In this document: positions 6,462 to 13,588 of the stretch, piece by piece
Layout: the number at the start of each line of letters is the position of its first letter
Numbering within the stretch: position 1 is the first letter of the stretch
DNA from: CAYVUV01 sp964455095
Lineage (GTDB): Bacteria > Desulfobacterota > Binatia > HRBIN30 > CADEER01
Direction of reading: 5' to 3'
NCBI GenBank assembly: GCA_964455095.1
Contig: CAYVUV010000268.1
Coordinates: forward strand, 1-13,588
DNA: 13,588 bases
Translations under genes and position numbers: made by a program
Notes under the pieces: model-generated
What the model saw: the letters and a program-made list of their open reading frames with translations, nothing else
Told to the model about the DNA's origin: nothing
Databases searched by the model: none

Positions 6462-8297
6462 GGCGCGGCTGGTCTACGCAAGGCGTCTGGTTGCGCGAGG
6501 GCTGTTTCGTCCTCGCCGCCCTGGCGTTTGCCGCCGCCACGGTCTGGCTCGGGCGCACGCTGCCGCAGTTCAACGACGGCGAAGCGATGCAGACGATCAC
6601 CGAAGCCAACTCGATTGGCGCCGGGTTCCATCGCTGGGGCCTGCTCGAGTGACACGCACCATCCGATCGGGCGTGCCTATCTGCTGCTGCCGCTCGTGTA
6701 CGGCGGCTGCGAGGCGTCCTTCGGCGATGTCCCCATCGCCATCGCCGCCCTCTGCGGCGCGTTGGCGCTGTGGGCGCTGCTGCGCCGCGCGTCGACCTGG
6801 CTGCTGCGGCTCGCCGTGCTGGCGTTGTTCGCGGCGCTGCTGGCGCAGCCCGGCTACGCCAATTGGGTCGGCAACCTGCACCAGCACTCCTACAACATGT
6901 CGTCGCTGCTGCTGCTGGTATTCCTGAGCGCGCAGGTGGAGCGCGCGCGCTGGCTCGCCCTCACCGGCTTCTTCTCCGCTTGGATCGGCTACGACTTCTT
7001 CTTCGCGCAGAGTTGCGCCGTGCTGGCGCTGCGCCTGGCGTTTTGGAACGGACGCCGCGCGGCCGGCCCGTTCGAACAGCTGCTCGCCGCTTGCGGCGAC
7101 ACGGCGGCCTTCTTGATCGGCTTTTTCAGCGCGACCTTGCTGCATTATGTGCAGAACGTGCTCTATTTCAGCAGCGCCACGATGGCGTACCACGACCTCT
7201 TCGGCAGCCTGGCCTTTCGCACCAGCCTGCGACCGCAGGCCGCCACGCGCCTGCAGGACGTTGCCAGTCTGGCCCGCCTCTATGTCGGCCTCTTCCTTGC
7301 GCCCGCTGGCAAGTGGTCGCACCCCGCATCGCTGGCTGCCGCCAGCGTGTTCCTGATCGCGGCGGCGCTGCACGGCCTCATCCTCCGGCTCGGCGCCGCC
7401 GACCGCTCGCGCTGGGCGATGCAACTGTGGAACGCCTGCGTCGCCCTGCTCGTGTTGGCCGGCGCCTTCGCCACCGTGCTGGTGTGGTTTTATGTGGTGC
7501 CGCGCCACGCCGGTCCTCACCTGCATCTGTTTCCGCGCTTGCTGCTGATCCCCTTCATCGTCGCCGCGGCAGGCCTTGTCCTCGTGTTGTCGCCCGCACG
7601 TCCCGGCGGCGCCCCAAGCCTGCGCCGCAGCGTCCTGTGTCTGGCGGTCGCGGCGGCGCTGGTCGCCGTCAACTGGTTCGGCCCGGCATGGAGCGCCGCC
7701 GCCATCGACGCGCGCTTCTACGACCGCACCTGGATCGGCATCAACGATGCCGCCGACGCCACGTTGATGGCAGCGCCGCTGCTGGCGGCCACGCCTGCAG
7801 CCAGCTCCGTCGACGAGGGCTTCGACCTCAGCGCCCCGCTCAAGGTGAAGCAGGACATCGCGATGATCGGAAGCGTCGGGACGGTAGGCTACATCAACAA
7901 CTGGGGGAACAGCCTCGACACCGATCCCGCCCTGCGCTGGGAGCCCGCCGGCCCCGGCCCGAGCTGGTACGAGCAGCGTGTCGGTGCGCTAGCCAGCGTC
8001 ACCGACGTCACCATCCGCCTCTGGGGTCTGCCGCACCGGCGGGGCATCGCAACCCCGACGTCATTCGTGCTCTCCGGCGTCGCCCCTGACGGCAGTCTCC
8101 ACCCAGTCCGACGCTACCCCGACGCCCAAGATCCCCCGATTCTGCAAGGCAAATACATCGTCTTCCACTACCGCTTCGACCCGCCCATCTCCTGCACCGC
8201 CCTGCGCCTCGACTTCGACCGCACCGTCGGCGGCGGTCAGCCCGCGCTGTTCGACTTCCAGGCCTTCGGCAGTCGGTTCTCCCGCGCCACGTACTGA
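6458..8297 (+). CDS. GT-C-like polytopic membrane protein, reading frame interrupted near 6650
   Basis: Frame one starts at ATG 6458 (ATGA overlap with the previous gene). It encodes 64 residues with one membrane segment (about 14-32) and the loop LPQFNDGEAMQTITEANSI, then stops at TGA 6650-6652. The adjacent frame, from GAC at 6651, continues without a break for 548 residues starting DTHHPIGRAYLLLPLVYGG. Joined, they give about 612 residues that read as one protein (...FHRWGLLE/DTHHPIGRAYLL). The acidic first loop after helix one, many hydrophobic helices to about position 7690 and HAGPHLHLFPRLLLIPF before a late helix resemble GT-C lipid-linked-sugar glycosyltransferases. The last ~195 residues form a soluble, beta-rich domain ending CTALRLDFDRTVGGGQPALF, possibly carbohydrate-binding and discoidin-like. 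The break is either a one-base sequencing error, a true frameshift mutation, or (less likely) a programmed shift. Family assignment is tentative. Confidence 0.65.
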
Positions 8298-9265
8298 TCG
8301 TAGATCCAGGCGTAGGTCTTCTCGATTCCCGCGCGCAGGGGCGTCGAGGGTTGCCACCCCAGGCGGGCCAGAATCATCGCGTTGTCGCTGCTGCGGCCGT
8401 CGACTCCTCTCGGTGCTTCCGGCTTGTACGAACGCTTCAGGCGGATGCCGGCAATCTCCTCGACCACGTCCACCAGTTCGTCGATCGTGACCGTCTCCTC
8501 CGATCCGAGGTTGATCGGAACGTCGATGGCGCTGTGCATGATCCGCCCTATCCCCTCGATGCAGTCGTCGATGTACATGAACGAACGCCCCTGCCGTCCG
8601 TCGCCCCAGATCTCGATCTCGTGCACGCCGCTGAGCTTGGCGGCGACGACCTTGCGACAGATCGCCGCCGGCGCCTTCTCGCGGCCGCCGTCCCAGGTGC
8701 CGAACGGCCCGTAGACGTTGTGCAGGCGAGCCACTCGCGCGGTGAGGCCGAAGTCCTCTGCGAAGTGCCGGCACAGACGCTCCGAGTACAGCTTCTGCCA
8801 ACCGTACCCGTCCTCCGCCATGGCGGGGTAGACGTCGTCTTCGCGCAGCGGGGTGACCTCGTAGCCGCGCTGCCTGTCGGCTCTGTAGACGCAGGCGGAC
8901 GAGGCGTAGAAGAAGCGCCGCGCCCCGTGCTCCCGGGCCGCGGCGAGCATGTGTGCGTCGATGAGCACATTCAGCATGCAGTCCGTCTTGTGGCTCTCGA
9001 TGAAGCCCATGCCGCCCATGTCGGAGGCGAGGTGGTAGACGTCGGCCACACCCTCGATCGCGTCGCGGCACTGCTCCCGCAGGCGGAGATCGAGGCGGCG
9101 GTTATCGACGTCGTCGAAGCGCGTGTACCACGACTCCGGCGGCTTTACGTCGACGGCGCGGATTCGGCCTGCGCCGCGCGCGCGCAGCGCCGCGACCAGC
9201 TGGCCTCCTATGAAGCCGCCTGCGCCGGTGACCAGAATATCGGTCTGGGGATCGGGCCTTGCCAT
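8237..9265 (-). CDS. GDP-mannose 3,5-epimerase-like NAD-dependent sugar epimerase (extended SDR)
   Basis: A 342-residue cytosolic enzyme expected to epimerise GDP-D-mannose at C3 and/or C5, giving GDP-L-galactose or GDP-L-gulose. The Rossmann motif GAGGFIG is at 14-20. DMGGMGFIESHKTD (82-95) and YASSACVY (120-127) contain the family's catalytic Cys (Cys125). GYGWQK gives the SDR Tyr154/Lys158 pair, and GPFGTWDGGREKAPAA (186-201) contains the second catalytic Lys (Lys197). WGDGRQGRSFMYIDDCIEG (220-238) and INLGSEETVTIDEL (251-264) complete the match to plant GME and its bacterial relatives. Start 9265 is preferred because the Rossmann fold begins 9 residues later. An in-frame ATG at 9382 would add 39 Arg/Gly-rich residues overlapping the clpB remnant. 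No strong ribosome binding site is visible. The last 61 nt overlap the convergent membrane gene. The product probably feeds the neighbouring glycan pathway. Confidence 0.9.
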   Translation of the reverse strand: MARPDPQTDILVTGAGGFIGGQLVAALRARGAGRIRAVDVKPPESWYTRFDDVDNRRLDLRLREQCRDAIEGVADVYHLASDMGGMGFIESHKTDCMLNVLIDAHMLAAAREHGARRFFYASSACVYRADRQRGYEVTPLREDDVYPAMAEDGYGWQKLYSERLCRHFAEDFGLTARVARLHNVYGPFGTWDGGREKAPAAICRKVVAAKLSGVHEIEIWGDGRQGRSFMYIDDCIEGIGRIMHSAIDVPINLGSEETVTIDELVDVVEEIAGIRLKRSYKPEAPRGVDGRSSDNAMILARLGWQPSTPLRAGIEKTYAWIYDQYVARENRLPKAWKSNSAG

Positions 9266-9375
9266 CCGTGCATGGAGATAGGAGCACACGGAGAGACCGG
9301 CTTGCAATCCGCGACCGGACAGGAGACGCCGACGTGAAGGGCCGCGTTCGGAGTGGCATCCACCAGGTAGAACCG

Positions 9376-9702
9376 CGGCCATGGGGGCACGGTCGACTTC
9401 CGCAACCTCATTGTCATCATGACCTCGAGCGCGTAGGCTTGGCGCATATCCTCTAAGCCGCCCACGACCAAATGGAAGCCGAGAAGCTCGCGCTTGCAGC
9501 CCTACGCGGCACGTTCCGGCCCGAGTTCCTCAACCGCACCGACGACATCATCGTGTTCAAGCGTATCGATGCGGAGCGCATCTGCGATAGCTTGGACATC
9601 CAGATCAGCGCCCCGCTGCTGGCGCAACGCGAGATGGAGCTCGAGCTCTCCGACGCGGCCAAGCCGTTCCGCACCCAGATGTCCGAAGCCGACGCCTGTT
9701 GA
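9376..9702 (+). pseudogene. clpB: Decayed fragment of the ClpB disaggregase gene
   Basis: Two pieces of the second AAA+ domain of ClpB survive in different frames. In the first (9386-9433) the codons read GTVDFRNLIVIMTSSA followed by TAG. This corresponds to ClpB's GRTVDFRN-VIIMTSN sensor-1 strand. A neighbouring frame continues GLAHIL then TAA (9437-9456). In the second (9472-9702) the frame reads LRGTFRPEFLNRTDDIIVF and KRIDAERICDSLDIQI, then LELSDAAKPF, matching the FRPEFLNR arginine-finger block and the following C-terminal subdomain. It then stops without the G-ARPLKR ending. Internal stops, frameshifts and loss of everything upstream and downstream show a dead remnant of an ~860-residue chaperone. 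The piece from 9472 could be translated as a 76-residue peptide, but it lacks Walker motifs and cannot be an ATPase. Confidence 0.82.
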
Positions 9703-9706
9703 GGAG
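9701..9706 (+). promoter_or_regulatory. Ribosome binding site fixing the zinc-finger start
   Basis: GAGGAG lies 6 nt upstream of ATG 9713 and overlaps the last two bases of the clpB-remnant stop (TGA 9700-9702). It supports the short 95-residue reading over longer readings of the same frame. Confidence 0.7.
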
Positions 9707-9712
9707 ATCCCA

Positions 9713-10000
9713 ATGACGTGTCCACATATAGACGGCCTCAAACCCGTGCCGCCGCACACGCTGCTGGGCTGCGAAGACTGCCTGAAGATCGGCTCGCACT
9801 GGGTGCACCTGCGCCTGTGCATCAGTTGCGGGCATGTCGGTTGCTGCGACAGCTCCCCGCAACGCCACGCCACCAAACACTTCCATCAGGCGGGCCATCC
9901 CGTGATCGCTTCCTTCGAACCCGGTGAGCGGTGGGCCTGGTGTTACGTCGACGAGGCGGACATGCCGGTGCCGAGGCCAATCCTCCCATACTTGAGGTAA
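9713..10000 (+). CDS. UBP-type zinc-finger protein
   Basis: This 95-residue protein is almost entirely one zf-UBP (ZnF-UBP/BUZ) domain. Ligand candidates are Cys3 and His5 (TCPHID), Cys20-x2-Cys23, Cys36-x2-Cys39 (RLCISCGHVGCC), His52, His56/His58 and His62, with the family tail WAWCYVDEAD. In eukaryotes the fold binds the C-terminal di-glycine of ubiquitin. Bacterial stand-alone versions have no settled function. The start is fixed by GAGGAG at 9701-9706, 6 nt before the ATG. The frame remains open upstream through the clpB remnant, but without homology. It lies 36 nt before a cyclic-nucleotide-binding/thioredoxin-reductase-like gene on the same strand. This pairing recurs in bacteria to my knowledge and suggests the two work together, perhaps in redox or stress sensing. 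Confidence 0.9.
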   Translation: MTCPHIDGLKPVPPHTLLGCEDCLKIGSHWVHLRLCISCGHVGCCDSSPQRHATKHFHQAGHPVIASFEPGERWAWCYVDEADMPVPRPILPYLR

Positions 10001-10036
10001 TGGACCGGCAGCGCCGGGCCGCGGGGGAATCGAGAC

Positions 10037-11686
10037 ATGGTTGAGCACGACCTGAACGCCGTCGCCTTCCCGAAGCTGCACGAAGCTCAGTGGGCCGTGC
10101 TCGAGCACTGCCCGTTGACCAAGCGCAAGCGCTACCGGGCCGGGGAACAGCTGTTCGAGGCGGGCGATCGAGACGCCAGGTTCTTCATCGTCAAGTCCGG
10201 CGAGATCGCGATCGTGGATGAATCCGAGGAGACGCCGAAGACGGTCACGGTCCACGGCCGCGGGGAGTTCACCGGCGACGTGTCGCAGCTCACCGGGACC
10301 GCAACCCTGGTCAGCGCCGTCGCCCGGGTCGATAGTGAAGTGTACGAGTTGTCGCCCGCTGCCCTGCGGGAGGTCCTGAACATGCACCTGGAATTGGGCG
10401 ACACGATCGTGCAGGCCTTCATCGCCAGGCGCCAGCTCCTGCGCGAGTCCGGGACGTATACCGGCGTGCGCGTCATCGGCTCACGCTACTCGCCCGACAC
10501 CTTCCGGGTACGCGACTTCCTGGCCAAGAACTGCGTGTTGTTCACCTGGCTCGACCTGGAGGCCGACCCGCAGGTGAAGCAACTGCTCGCGCAGTTGGGC
10601 GTCCCTGAATCCGACACGCCGGTGGTCGCCTGGGGACGCCAGCTGCTGCTGCGCAACCCGTCGGACCGCGAGCTGGCCGAGGCGCTCGGCCTGCGCCAAC
10701 CCCTGGAGCACACCGTCTACGATCTGGTGATCGTCGGCGCCGGCCCGGCCGGGTTGGCCGCGGCGGTCTACGGCGCCTCCGAGGGGCTCCGCACGGTGGT
10801 GTTGGAGCGCAGGGCGCCCGGCGGGCAGGCTGGCCGCAGCATGCGCATCGAGAACTACCTCGGCTTCCCCACCGGCATCACCGGCGCCGAGCTGGCGGAG
10901 CGCGCCGTCATTCAGGCCAACAAGTTCGGGGCGCACCTGCCCGTCGCCACATACGCCATCGGGCTGACGTTCGAGAACATGTATCCGGTGCTGCATCTCG
11001 ATGGCGGCGAGAAGGTCACTACCAAGTGTTTGTTGATCGCCACCGGGGCCGACTATCGGATGCTGGGTGCGAAGCGCTGCGACGAGTTCGAGGGCCGCGG
11101 CGTCTATTATGCTGCGACCCCGCTCGAGGCGCAGACGTGTCGGGGGTCGGATGTGGTGGTGGTGGGCGGCGGCAACTCAGCGGGCCAAGCCGCGGTCTTT
11201 CTCGCCGAGCAGGTTCGCAAGGTGTACCTCGTCATCCGCGGCGACGACCTCCACAAGGACATGTCGAGCTACCTGGCCCAACGCGTCGAGCAGCACCCCA
11301 AGATCGAAGTGCTGCGCAACACCGAGGCGCAGGAAATGTACGGCGACGGTTACCTCGCCGGCGTCAAGCTCATCAACAATAAAACGGGCGAGGTGCGCAC
11401 GCTGAACACCCCGGCGGTGTTCAGTTTCATCGGCGCCGCCCCGCGCACCGATTGGCTCCCGCCCGAGGTCGAGAAGGACGCCAAGGGGTTCGTGCTGACC
11501 GGACCCGCCCTGGCGCAATCCGCGCGCAGGATACCGCGGCGCCAGCCGTTCCTGCTCGAGACCAGCCGGCCCGGCGTATTCGCCGCCGGGGACGTGCGCT
11601 CGGGCTCGATCAAACGGGTTGCCTCTGCCGTCGGAGAGGGGGCAATGGCCGTCCAGTTCGTCCACCAGTACTTGCGAGAGGTTTAG
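10037..11686 (+). CDS. Cyclic-nucleotide-binding-like / thioredoxin-fold / thioredoxin-reductase-like fusion flavoprotein
   Basis: The product has 549 residues and three modules. Residues 10-130 are a Crp-type cNMP-binding fold (YRAGEQLFEAGDRDARFFIVKSG, then GEFTGDVSQLTGTATLVSAVA). The phosphate-binding Arg of the usual RAAT cassette is absent, so cAMP binding is doubtful. Residues 141-220 look like a thioredoxin/glutaredoxin fold (VRVIGSRYSPDTFRVRDFL...DLEADPQ...PVVAWG) with no CxxC. Residues 227-549 are a class II pyridine-nucleotide oxidoreductase: FAD loop GAGPAGLAAAVYGASEG (234-250), NAD(P)H loop VVVVGGGNSAGQAA (373-386) and FAD motif RPGVFAAGDVRSGSIKRVASAVGEGAMA (511-538). The CATC disulfide of thioredoxin reductase is replaced by AATP (359-362). 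It is expected to bind FAD and NAD(P)H but not to reduce thioredoxin through the standard dithiol. ATG 10037 follows a GGGGGA stretch by about 8 nt. It is probably co-transcribed with the zinc-finger gene. Confidence 0.9.
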   Translation: MVEHDLNAVAFPKLHEAQWAVLEHCPLTKRKRYRAGEQLFEAGDRDARFFIVKSGEIAIVDESEETPKTVTVHGRGEFTGDVSQLTGTATLVSAVARVDSEVYELSPAALREVLNMHLELGDTIVQAFIARRQLLRESGTYTGVRVIGSRYSPDTFRVRDFLAKNCVLFTWLDLEADPQVKQLLAQLGVPESDTPVVAWGRQLLLRNPSDRELAEALGLRQPLEHTVYDLVIVGAGPAGLAAAVYGASEGLRTVVLERRAPGGQAGRSMRIENYLGFPTGITGAELAERAVIQANKFGAHLPVATYAIGLTFENMYPVLHLDGGEKVTTKCLLIATGADYRMLGAKRCDEFEGRGVYYAATPLEAQTCRGSDVVVVGGGNSAGQAAVFLAEQVRKVYLVIRGDDLHKDMSSYLAQRVEQHPKIEVLRNTEAQEMYGDGYLAGVKLINNKTGEVRTLNTPAVFSFIGAAPRTDWLPPEVEKDAKGFVLTGPALAQSARRIPRRQPFLLETSRPGVFAAGDVRSGSIKRVASAVGEGAMAVQFVHQYLREV

Positions 11687-11866
11687 CGCCCTGGGAGCGC
11701 GGCCGGCTCTCTCCGCTGTCTGCACGGGCGCTGCCTTCGACGATCATCGCGCTGCGCGATCGCGTTGAAGTACGCGCGGCGAATTGGACTACTCGAAGGG
11801 TTCTCGGCACACGACGAGGAAAGAAGGAGCGCGCGGTCGGCGCCGAACAGCCCTCGCGAAGTAAAG

Positions 11867-11941
<75 letters not shown>

Positions 11942-12032
11942 GTATGGAGGGCAGGCGCGCGTTGCGAGCGTCAGAGGTACGCGAAAACGGCGGGGGAATC
12001 AATGGAGGGTGACCCGGGGCGGAGGGTCGAGC

Positions 12033-12061
12033 ACTTGACTCGCGGGGCTCAACTGTCAAGT
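12033..12061. promoter_or_regulatory. Perfect 7-bp dyad, possible operator
   Basis: ACTTGAC (12033-12039) and GTCAAGT (12055-12061) form a perfect inverted repeat separated by 15 nt. It sits 25 nt before the MBL-fold gene start and upstream of the divergent tRNA-Glu. The arms also contain TTGAC-like -35 elements on both strands, but no good -10 at the right distance. It could be a repressor/activator half-site pair with centres about 22 bp (two helical turns) apart. Chance is not excluded. Confidence 0.3.
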
Positions 12062-12085
12062 CTCGCTCGCAGGCGGAGGTAGGCG

Positions 12086-12685
12086 ATGCGCGAGCTGTTG
12101 ACGGACATCTTCACCTGGCAGTGGTTCTCGGAGCCGCACGGGTACGATTTCAACGGCCATCTGATCTGCCACGCGAGCGGCAACTTGTGCATCGATCCGG
12201 TTGAAGTGCCGCCCGATGTGCTGGCCGAGCTGGCGCGGCGCGGCGTCAGCCGCATCCTGCTCACCAATCGCAATCACGCCCGCGACGCCAACCGCGTGCG
12301 GGCGCGGACCGGGGCGCGCACGGCGATCCATCCGGAGGACGCGGGGCACGCGCGCGGGCAGGGCGCGGAGCTCGACGACGAGCTTCATCCCGGCGATCTG
12401 ATCGGGCCGCTGGTGGTGATCGGCGCCGCCGGCAAGTCGCCGGGCGAGGTGGCCCTGCACTGGCCCGAGCGCCGCATCCTCATCGTCGGCGACTCGGTGA
12501 TCGGCAAGCCCCCGGGGGCCTGCCGGTTGCTCAACGAAAAGGTAATGGACGACCCCGCGCGCTTGCGCGAGAGCGTGCGCAAGTTTCTCGAGCTCGACTT
12601 CGACACGCTGCTAGTCGGGGACGGGGCCCCGATCCTCCAGGGGGCGAAGGACCGCCTGCGCGAGCTGGTCGCGTCGTGGAAGTAG
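12086..12685 (+). CDS. Metallo-beta-lactamase-fold protein lacking the zinc-binding histidines
   Basis: A 199-residue protein with the MBL-fold motif order but altered ligands. The usual LTHxHxDH appears as ILLTNRNHARDANR (57-70). The third-strand GHSPG appears as GAAGKSPGEVALHW, the GD strand is kept as ILIVGDSVIG, and the final GHG appears as LLVGDGAPIL. GAYVEA-like ATGARTAIHPEDA follows motif one as in true family members. The fold is therefore likely intact but canonical Zn/Fe hydrolase chemistry is unlikely. It may be a binding or regulatory protein, or may use different ligands. ATG 12086 is supported by GGAGGT at 12075-12080. There is no signal peptide. It stands alone between the tRNA and dxr, with no evidence of an operon. 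A hydroxyacylglutathione-hydrolase-like annotation would overstate what is visible. Confidence 0.75.
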   Translation: MRELLTDIFTWQWFSEPHGYDFNGHLICHASGNLCIDPVEVPPDVLAELARRGVSRILLTNRNHARDANRVRARTGARTAIHPEDAGHARGQGAELDDELHPGDLIGPLVVIGAAGKSPGEVALHWPERRILIVGDSVIGKPPGACRLLNEKVMDDPARLRESVRKFLELDFDTLLVGDGAPILQGAKDRLRELVASWK

Positions 12686-12698
12686 GGCCGAAGAGTTC

Positions 12699-12779
12699 GC
12701 CGCGAAAGGGCGCAAGAGGCGCAAACAAATGAGTGCCGCTCTCCCGTCCCCTTTTGTGCCTTCTGCGCATTTTCGCGGC
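12699..12779. repeat. Imperfect 28-bp inverted repeat between the MBL-fold gene and dxr
   Basis: The left arm (12699-12726, beginning GCCGCGAAAGGGCGCA) and the reverse complement of the right arm (12752-12779, beginning GCCGCGAAAATGCGCA) agree at 22 of 28 positions, with a 25-nt loop. The arms carry the phased unit CGCGAAA/GCGCA/GGC-CAAA. It may fold into a long hairpin that ends transcription of the upstream gene, although only a short T run (TTTT) follows. It could instead be a dispersed REP-like palindrome. The remaining spacer holds the dxr ribosome binding site. Confidence 0.6.
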
Positions 12780-12838
12780 TACCTTTTCCTCATCCGTCGA
12801 TCTGGAGGCGCGCGGCGCAATCGTGGTAGGAGTCGCGC

Positions 12839-13588
<750 letters not shown>

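Noticed and set aside
6630..6660. prfB-type programmed +1 frameshift signal at the TGA-C
   Set aside because: There is no CTT slippery codon. The nearest purine run (GGGG, 6636-6639) is 10 nt before the TGA, farther than the prfB spacing, so an error or mutation is the simpler reading.
8351..9337. Long plus-strand frame opposite the epimerase
   Set aside because: The minus-strand reading has every catalytic residue of the GME family. The plus-strand one is low-complexity and motif-free.
9265..9382. Extended N-terminus for the epimerase from ATG 9382
   Set aside because: The added 39 residues are Arg/Gly/Ser-rich, lie before the Rossmann fold and overlap the clpB remnant on the other strand. 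Family length fits the 9265 start.
11687..11720. Possible rho-independent terminator after the flavoprotein gene (GAGC...GCTC)
   Set aside because: The stem is only 4 bp and no T run follows.

Overview
High-GC bacterial DNA, read as one contig. It combines a carbohydrate-decoration locus (about 1-9265) with a short run of housekeeping and accessory genes (about 9266-13588). A bacterial-type dxr, a tRNA-Glu without an encoded CCA, tight operon spacing with stop/start overlaps and a clpB remnant all point to a bacterium. The strong GC bias and eukaryote-like glycan enzymes would suit an uncultured deltaproteobacterial or Binatota-like lineage, but the sequence does not fix the phylum.

Layout. 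A 5'-partial sugar-transferase-like gene (374..1, minus) is divergent from a six-gene plus-strand operon: sulfotransferase (543-1238), a two-domain glycosyltransferase joining a GT60/Skp1-GlcNAc-transferase-like half to a GT31/Fringe-like half (1259-3040), a second stand-alone GT60-like enzyme (3040-4035), an MBOAT O-acyltransferase of AlgI type (4040-5467), its probable SGNH-like extracytoplasmic partner (5475-6461), and a GT-C-like polytopic protein split by a frameshift (6458-8297). Gaps are 20, 4 and 7 nt, with two stop/start overlaps, so the operon is probably co-transcribed and partly translationally coupled. A GDP-mannose 3,5-epimerase-like gene (9265..8237, minus) converges on the operon and overlaps its last 61 nt.

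Function of the locus (inference). Together these genes could supply a nucleotide sugar (the epimerase), assemble a glycan (the glycosyltransferases), and modify it by sulfation and O-acylation. There is no flippase, polymerase or Wzz/Wzc gene inside the window, so the product (exopolysaccharide, glycolipid or glycoprotein glycan) cannot be named from here. The set of a sulfotransferase, GT60/GT31-like enzymes, an MBOAT/SGNH pair and a GME-like epimerase is the most unusual feature of the window.

Right half. A decayed clpB fragment (about 9376-9702) precedes a 95-residue UBP-type zinc-finger protein (9713-10000) and a 549-residue fusion of a cyclic-nucleotide-binding-like domain, a thioredoxin-fold module and a thioredoxin-reductase-like flavoprotein (10037-11686). 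The flavoprotein lacks the usual CxxC. Next come tRNA-Glu(TTC) on the minus strand (11867-11941), a metallo-beta-lactamase-fold protein that has lost its zinc-binding histidines (12086-12685), a long imperfect inverted repeat (12699-12779), and the first 250 codons of dxr (12839 to the window end).
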